Shown: one piece after another, positions 58,422 to 64,000 of the stretch
Numbering within the stretch: position 1 is the first letter of the stretch
How the letters are laid out: every line of letters begins with the position of its first letter
NCBI GenBank assembly: GCA_963930655.1
Contig: OZ005604.1
Location: forward strand, 14,022,001 to 14,086,000
From: Myrica gale
Taxonomy: Eukaryota; Streptophyta; Magnoliopsida; Fagales; Myricaceae
DNA: 64,000 bases
Direction: 5' to 3'
Translations under genes and position numbers: made by a program
The notes under the pieces: generated by a model
Told to the model about the DNA's origin: nothing
What the model saw: the letters and a program-made list of their open reading frames with translations, nothing else
The model's database searches: none

Positions 58422-60869
58422 TGTTGGCGAAAGTCAAGCTTTGCGGCTGCAAAGCTTGACAAATCAAAGCAAAGACTTTCGCTTTGTTTTTTTTCGCGAT
58501 TCCATACCCAAGCCTCCGAAGTCGGATATTGCAGCGCAGCAAACGAAGTCAAGATTTGCAGGAGGCAAATCTCGCAGTGCAGCAACCACCCACTTCCTTT
58601 AATGAGTCAGGCGTGCAGCTCATTTACTTCAGCAGCTCAACTAGAAACTGAATTCGAACGTTACTCTCTTCTTCCTTTATAAATATGTAACGTGAGTAAA
58701 GAGAAGGTGTGACTCTCCGATGTAGAGCACCAGTGAGTGGAGAGAAGGGGTGACTCTCAGTGGAAGAGCACCCGTGGGTTTAGAGAGCTTGTGAGGAGGA
58801 AGGTGCGGTGTGAGAGTTGAAAGTTTGTAAAGTTTTGGTTCTGTGAGTGAAATCAAAATACTCTCCTCCGTGGACGTAGGCAGTTGCCAAACCACGTAAA
58901 TATTGGCCTCCTTGTGTTTGGCGTTTTTCGTTCTGTGCTCAACAAGTGGTATCAGAGGCAGATCTGATCCCAACAAGTGGTATCGGAGCCGGCAAGTGGC
59001 CGGAATTTTCGTTCAGCAACAATACCTAGATGTTGACAAAAGGTATTGTGGTTGTCACTTGTGGACAAATGTGTGCCACGTTATTAACTCATGTGAAGAT
59101 ATGTGATGATGGCCTCAAAACGGGTGAAGGTGAGGCATTTCCAAATCTGTGGCACAAGAGACTCAGACATATGAGGGAGAAAGGGTTGTCAACATAGGCA
59201 GAGAAAGCGCGCATCCTGGTGAACTGGAGGAAAACGCGTCCAACCCTTTGCAGAAAAAGAGTCTAGAGAAGATCAAAGTTGGTGATCCTTGTACACTTTG
59301 ATCTACAGTCCCTTTTAAAGAGATATCTTTGGTGGTAACAGATATGCAGCATGATACTTCATGAGCAGAACATTATCAGATCTGTTGACGCTTAGGCTCC
59401 AGATATAGTGTGGTCTGGCTAAAAGATATTCTCTTCTCGTTGGAGAGTGATTAGGTGCAAAGTGTTTGCACATGTATCCAAGCTGCAGAGATAGGTGTTG
59501 AGTTGGAGAACAGTTACTCACTCCACCAGAAGATTTGGATACAGGTTTTGGGATCCTGGAGCTGATCGCTTCAGATGGTTATTAAACCCAGGTGATATGA
59601 AAAGTGCTTTAGATATTATTCAGTCCTGGACGGCTTCAGTTTGCCACAGACACTGAAGGAACGCAGGACGGTTCCCCAGAAGAGGAAGGTGATGAAGGGT
59701 GTTGAGCGAGAGAAGAAGATATCGTTCCACCAGAAGTTGCTGAGAGAGTGTTGAGCATAGGGGTGTAGCTACCCGCTCCACTAGAGGCTGCAAAAGAGGG
59801 TGTTGAACAGGGGCAGACGTACCCCGCCACCAAAGGTTGCAGAAATGAGTGTTGAGCATGATTCATCTCCTCCACTAGAAGCTGTATGTCATCACAAGTG
59901 ATCCAATGATGATGAACTTCCTCTGATTGACAATCTTCCACGAAGAGAAGGTTGTCACTGATCCCGTCGAAGAGATTTCCGGAATCAGATTATATTCTTC
60001 TTATTGATGAGGGGGAGCAACGAAGATTTTGTGAAGTCAGAACTCATAGAGACATGTTGACTCGGGAGATGCAAGATGCCTTGCACAGGTGTTGCAAGAT
60101 GAGAAGATTTCCTTGCACAGGAGTTGCAAGATGAAAAGATTCCCTTGCAGAAGAATCAGACATATGAGTTTGTGAGACTTCCAAAGAGAGCACAGAAGAT
60201 TTCAACTGACATGTTATCGTAGGTGGGGCTATGTGGGACATAGTTAGGATGAGCTCATCCAACTGATTGATGTCAGGACACAGTCTCCTCTTGTGGGTAT
60301 GGAGGGGGAGAATTGTTGGCGAAAGTCAAGCTTTGCGGCTGCAAAGCTTGACAAATCAAAGCAAAGACTTTCGCTTTGTTTTTTTTTTCTCGATTCCATA
60401 CCCAAGCCACCGAAGTCGGATATTGCAGCGCAGCAAACGAAGTCAAGATTTGCAGGAGGCATATCTCGCAGTGCAGCAACCACCCACTTCCTTTAATGAG
60501 TCAGGCGTGCAGCTCATTTACTTCAGCAGCTCAACTAGAAACTGAATTCGAACGTTACTCTCTTCTTCCTTTATAAATATGTAACGTGAGTAGAGAGAAG
60601 GTGTGACTCTCCGATGTAGAGCACCAGTGAGTGGAGAGAAGGGGTGACTCTCAGTGGAAGAGCACCCGTGGGTTTAGAGAGCTTGTGAGGAGGAAGGTGC
60701 GGTGTGAGAGTTGAAAGTTTGTAAAATTTTGGTTCTGTGAGTGAAATCAAAATACTCTCCTCCATGGACGTAGGCAGTTTCCGAACCACGTAAATATTGG
60801 CCTCCTTGTGTTTGGTGTTTTTCGTTCTGTGCTCAACAAGTGGTATCGGAGGCAGATCTGATCCCAACA
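58422..60869 (+). mobile_element. Young non-autonomous copia-derived LTR element (2,448 bp)
   Basis: LTRs 58422-58975 and 60314-60869 both run TGTTGGCGAAAG...GATCCCAACA and differ at about ten positions plus a 2-bp indel by eye. Flanks are ATGCT at 58417-58421 and 60870-60874 (perfect). The primer site AGTGGTATCGGAGC follows the 5' LTR and a GGAGGGGGAGAA polypurine tract precedes the 3' LTR. The 1.34-kb interior has no intact gene, only scraps of copia pol: LWHKRLRHMREKGLS (GAG-pre-integrase), SDYILLIDEGEQ and LQKNQTYEFVRLPKRAQK (start of RT). An internally deleted copia derivative. Confidence 0.92.
59690..59890 (+). repeat. Degenerate tandem repeats of about 65 bp inside the copia-derived element
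   Basis: The pattern GTGTTGAGC-...-CCACCAGAAGTTGC / CCACTAGAGGCTGCA recurs about four times, with GTGTTGAGC near 59,699, 59,749, 59,800 (GTGTTGAAC) and 59,849. The last units are the most degenerate. Confidence 0.65.
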
Positions 60870-61462
60870 ATGCTAACTCCATTTCAGGCCTTATATGGAA
60901 AACCACCATGTGTAATCACTAGATATTTACCAGACAGTTAAGTGGTACAAGAAGTAGATAAGGAGCTTTGTGAGAGGAACGAGTTGCTTAGGCATCTAAA
61001 GCAGAATTGGAGAAGTTCAGGAACCGAATGAAGCATCAAGCAGATACTCACCGTCGTAATGATTCCTTTGAGGTGAATGATTGGGTTTTTCTTAAGTTGC
61101 AACCATTCAGACAAACTTCAATGTTCAAGCGTGCTCACTAAAAGCTTGCAAGTAAGTATTTTGGTCCTTATTGGGTGTTGGAGAAGATAAGGGTTGTAGC
61201 TTACAAATTGGAGCTACCAGAGAATTCTAAAGTCCACCCAATATTCCACATTTCATGCCTTAAACACGCGTAGGAGCTAAAGAAGATCCCAGGTGCACCG
61301 CACCACCAGTGTCAGAAGAAGGATACTTAATGCTAGAGCCAGAAGCTGCCACGGATATTCGTTGGGTGAAGCGTGGAAACAGAGTTGTCTCTGAAGTGTT
61401 GATTAAGTGGACGCATTTACCTGATGAAGAAGCCACAAGGTCAATGTTCCAGGGGCGGCGCA

Positions 61463-62181
61463 TGATAGGTTTTGAAGAATTAGGAAACAAAATACAGGAT
61501 ACTTGGTAGGGCTGCACAACTGGAAATCCGGTCCGATTTTCAAACCGAAAATTCAGAGGTCCGATTGTGCTTATATGTATTTAAGTGGTCTGGACTGGTT
61601 TCATTTTTTTTCATTTTTAGGTTAATTTCGAAGTTGGAAGGGCATATAAAAATGTAGAGTTTTAGTTTGAGTTAAAACTAAACTTTTTAAGCTTGTAATT
61701 TGTATTAAAAATATATAAAAATTTTTATTATTATTTATATTAATAAATCCAATCCAGTTCGGACCGGATGAATTTAAATAAACAAGATCAGACCGCAAAT
61801 TCGGTCCAATTTTATGGTCCGAGTAGGTCTACGGTCCGATTATGTTCAGCCCTAATACTTGGATACGTTGACCACATAAAGTGGAAAGATCATTTCAAAA
61901 GGAAGCTGATGTGGAAGCATGAGCTATTCAAAGGGTTTGTCTTTAGCGCATAGTTGTAAGATATTGTTGAGTTTGTTTAGGAGTTCGTTGAGTTACCTAG
62001 GATGTGGGTTGAGATTATCGAGGAGGTAGCTATTGATTTTCTTTATTGTAAATAAGTCTACGACAAATAGACTAAGTAGTGAATTTTTATTTGTAATCGT
62101 GGTTTTATCTCCAGGTCAAAATTGGAGTATTTTCTATTGCATTTCAATATTTCAGCGTGAATCAATTGTTGGGTTCCACCA
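61463..62181 (+). repeat. 3' LTR of the gypsy element, interrupted by a hAT MITE
   Basis: Starts TGATAGGT after the purine-rich AGGGGCGGCG and ends GGGTTCCACCA. After removing the MITE and its duplicate (356 bp) it is 363 bp, equal to the 5' LTR within one base. Confidence 0.88.
61507..61854. mobile_element. hAT-type MITE (348 bp) with perfect 8-bp target duplication
   Basis: Ends TAGGGCTGCAC and, in reverse complement, TAGGGCTGAAC. The flanks are ATACTTGG at 61499-61506 and 61855-61862. The undisrupted site exists in the 5' LTR (CATGATACTTGGATTTG near 52,950), confirming the insertion. The interior carries GGTCCGATT-type words in both orientations and no gene. Confidence 0.95.
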
Positions 62182-62299
62182 CTACATAAAAGGGTCTTTT
62201 AACACCCGAACGAATTGCAGAAAAACATGTAGAATATGAAAAGAACGAATACAGGGAGAATCGATGGATATCTGCGATCTTGGTTCTAGAAATGATTTG

Positions 62300-62670
62300 G
62301 GGGGGGGGGAAGTTGGAGAAAGAGGTTCGTGGGATTTTCGGGTCGCGAATGTTGGGTCTGCGGTCTTGGTTTAGTTCATTTTAGATGGTGTGGATGGGAG
62401 GACATTTTGTTAAACTATTATGGCTATGAGTGTGTGGTTATGGAAGTGAAAAATTGAGATGACTCTAGTCAGTCGGTCAAAACACGTGTCTCTTTTTAAT
62501 TAGGTGTGACATGGTCACTTAGTCTACATCATCAATTTATGTTAAGAAATATACGGAATATTATCAAGGGATAAAACGGAAAAAATAGGTATACCTCAAA
62601 AGTAGTGGGACAACAAAAATCACTTTAGGAGTTTTTACGAGAAAACCTTAAACCTCATATAGTTTTATAA
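62300..62670 (-). repeat. Right arm of the long inverted repeat (mate of 51,780-52,140)
   Basis: Contains CGTGGGATTTTCGGGTCGCGA, GTGTCTCTTTTTAATTAG and GAAAACCTTAAACC, the complements of words in the left arm. A G9 run lies just left of it at about 62,300. Confidence 0.65.
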
Positions 62671-64000
62671 GCCTTTATTGTACCCGGTTACATACTGGTT
62701 TAGTTTAAGTTGTTTTACTATGTAAATATATGCTCTTTTGAGATGAACTATTGCAAATAATTGTACACTTATGGCAGAAATTTTGACTGTATCCTTGCGC
62801 ACTGTATTCCGATGGCTCTAGTCCAACTTAATCGCATTTAAACTCCTTTTTATTTTCATCTAAAGTTATTTATAATGCAAAGTATTTTCATGTAAATTTT
62901 TTTTAATATTTGATTGCTACGCCGCCTACCTCAAAATATATTTATTGAAAAATACTTAATACAGTATTTGTAATCTCATATAATTAGTAACTAGATTCTT
63001 AATATAAAAGGTTGATTTTATTCGAAAATATTTTCATGCAAAATAAATATATAACATGTTATATTTAGTTGTGTTTTTTAGGTAACTGGTGAGTAATATG
63101 AAAAGTGAAATATAAGACCTATAAAATTATAAAGGGACAACACAAAGGAGATGAATTAACTGTGGACGTGACTGATGAGAAAGAAAAGGTAATCGAGGAT
63201 TGAAAAGAATTTTAGGAGAAAAAATTATGCTGGGATGAAAATTTACATTTTAAATAAAAAATTTAAGTGTTTTTTAATCTTTTGAACTTATATTTTTAAA
63301 AAGATACAATTTTTACAATTTTTTTAATATTGTGTCTACTTACTATGTCAATAACATGATATATTTATTACCTTCAAATTTAACATATTCTTGAAAAATA
63401 AATTAAAAAATGTTCATTCCTTCCTTTATTTGCTAGCAGCTATTAGCTAGATAATAAGAATTTGATATAGGTATCTAAGAAATCAGCTAATTTGTCTACG
63501 CCTTTTGATCTTAATAAAAATTTTGCAACTAGAAAAATTAGAGATATTGTAGTTCAACTAGATATTAATATATGATTATTATTTTTATATTGGTTTAAAT
63601 AATAATAATAATAATAATAATTAAGGTGAGCTTTTGGTTAAACACCTAAACTTTGAGTAGAATTAATCAAACATATTCGGTAAAATACATTACAAATAAT
63701 AATTAAAAATTAAGTATTATTTTTATGTATTTAGATATGGAATTGTGATTTTCTGCATAAATTTACCAAAAATATGTAATTTTTGGGTTTATATTTCAGA
63801 CTAATGATGAGTTTAATCACTTCTTATGTTCTTGCATTTCTATGCAACATTTTATGCATGTGTACCGTTTCTATGCAACATTTGATTTAATTGTTAAAAA
63901 GTATATACATTTAATTGAAATCATTTCGAAAATGAAATATGAAAATTTGCGGTGTAATTTATAAATTATTTTATTTTATTACAAACAGCTGTTTTGTGCA
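62671..64000. other. AT-rich terminal stretch, no gene recognised; short AAT run near 63,600
   Basis: Very AT-rich sequence without credible open frames. An (AAT)n run of about 22 bp lies at 63,600-63,622. A direct repeat of TTCTATGCAACATTT occurs near 63,837 and 63,868. No transposon ends or RNA genes seen. Confidence 0.5.

Larger units (their letters stand above)
57490..61500 (+). pseudogene. Gypsy integrase and chromodomain-like tail, split by a nested element
   Basis: Resumes at the end of RNase H (LLCYEHEIMYRPGRENNAVD). The integrase H2C2 zinc finger includes HSGVLRTWKRIAQAFHW and CDVCQQNK; the core includes WENVSMDFIEGLLNS, VVVDRLTKYEHFI and LSDRGALFTSNF. The line WDEFWYNTTFHRAIM stops at 58421 and continues at 60875 as TPFQALYGKPP once the nested element is removed. 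Then come [20 protein letters not shown] and [12 protein letters not shown], and a chromodomain-like segment (IRWVKRGNRVVSEVLIKW). Several stops and frame shifts. Confidence 0.88.
52910..62181 (+). mobile_element. Ty3/gypsy chromovirus-type retrotransposon (9.3 kb) containing four nested insertions
   Basis: The ends are set by matching LTRs: 5' LTR 52910-54608 and 3' LTR 61463-62181, both starting TGATAGGT. After subtracting nested elements they are 362 and 363 bp. Flanks CTATA (52905-52909) and CTACA (62182-62186) form a target duplication with one mismatch. A tRNA-Met-type primer site follows the 5' LTR, and gag, protease, integrase and a chromodomain-like tail follow in order. Reverse transcriptase and most of RNase H are missing. 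Insertions: solo LTR (53131), inverted-repeat element (56334), copia-derived element (58422), hAT MITE (61507). Confidence 0.9.

Noticed and set aside
1..64000. tRNA and rRNA genes
   Set aside because: Only retroelement primer-binding words (TGGTATCAGAGC-like) and chance GAATCGAATCC words were found; no cloverleaf or rRNA core could be supported by eye.

Overview
This is nuclear DNA of a flowering plant. It is AT-rich, with spliced genes carrying GT-AG introns, plant-specific families (AtbZIP34/61-type bZIP, FAR1-related, AINTEGUMENTA-like AP2, zinc-finger GRF) and dense layers of plant transposons. I cannot name the species.

Four host genes look intact: an AtbZIP34/61-type bZIP factor (minus strand, 4 exons, 19.9-22.6 kb), a small zinc-finger GRF membrane protein (plus, 28.3 kb), a papain-type cysteine protease (plus, 2 exons, 38.5-39.8 kb), and a short glucosidase II beta-like luminal protein with a C-terminal membrane anchor (minus, 5 exons, 43.9-46.6 kb). 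Broken genes or fragments include ribosomal protein eL8, beta-amylase, a FAR1-related gene, one RAB5-type exon, PAM2/CID and proteasome RPN5 pieces, an AP2 retro-pseudogene and a zinc-ribbon (RING1-like) E3 fragment.

Layout: 0-5 kb is a pile of nested LTRs, including two solo LTRs with perfect 5-bp target duplications. 4.9-16.1 kb appears to be a gene-carrying CACTA-like element: subterminal repeats, an eL8 pseudogene split by a hAT element, and a beta-amylase pseudogene split inside an exon by a Ty1/copia element. 16.1-18.8 kb holds a decayed plant CACTA gene and subterminal repeats. 19-33 kb carries bZIP, GRF and FAR1-related sequences with MITEs and microsatellites. 34.6-38.1 kb is a second CACTA-like element whose 3' end matches the first and which carries PAM2 and RPN5 pieces. 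38.5-46.6 kb holds protease, AP2 pseudogene, a 5'-truncated LINE and the glucosidase-II-beta-like gene. 46.7-51.7 kb is a decayed copia element starting about 75 bp upstream of that gene's ATG. 51.8-62.7 kb is an inverted-repeat-bounded segment with the E3 fragment, split by a 9.3-kb chromovirus (Ty3/gypsy) that itself contains four younger insertions.

The host genes show no shared pathway. The unifying theme is transposon nesting, with insertion order readable from target duplications, and repeated capture of host exons by DNA transposons. I found no clearly new biochemical system. The most interesting candidates are the two related CACTA-like elements carrying different host gene pieces and the inverted-repeat-bounded elements near 52 and 56 kb.
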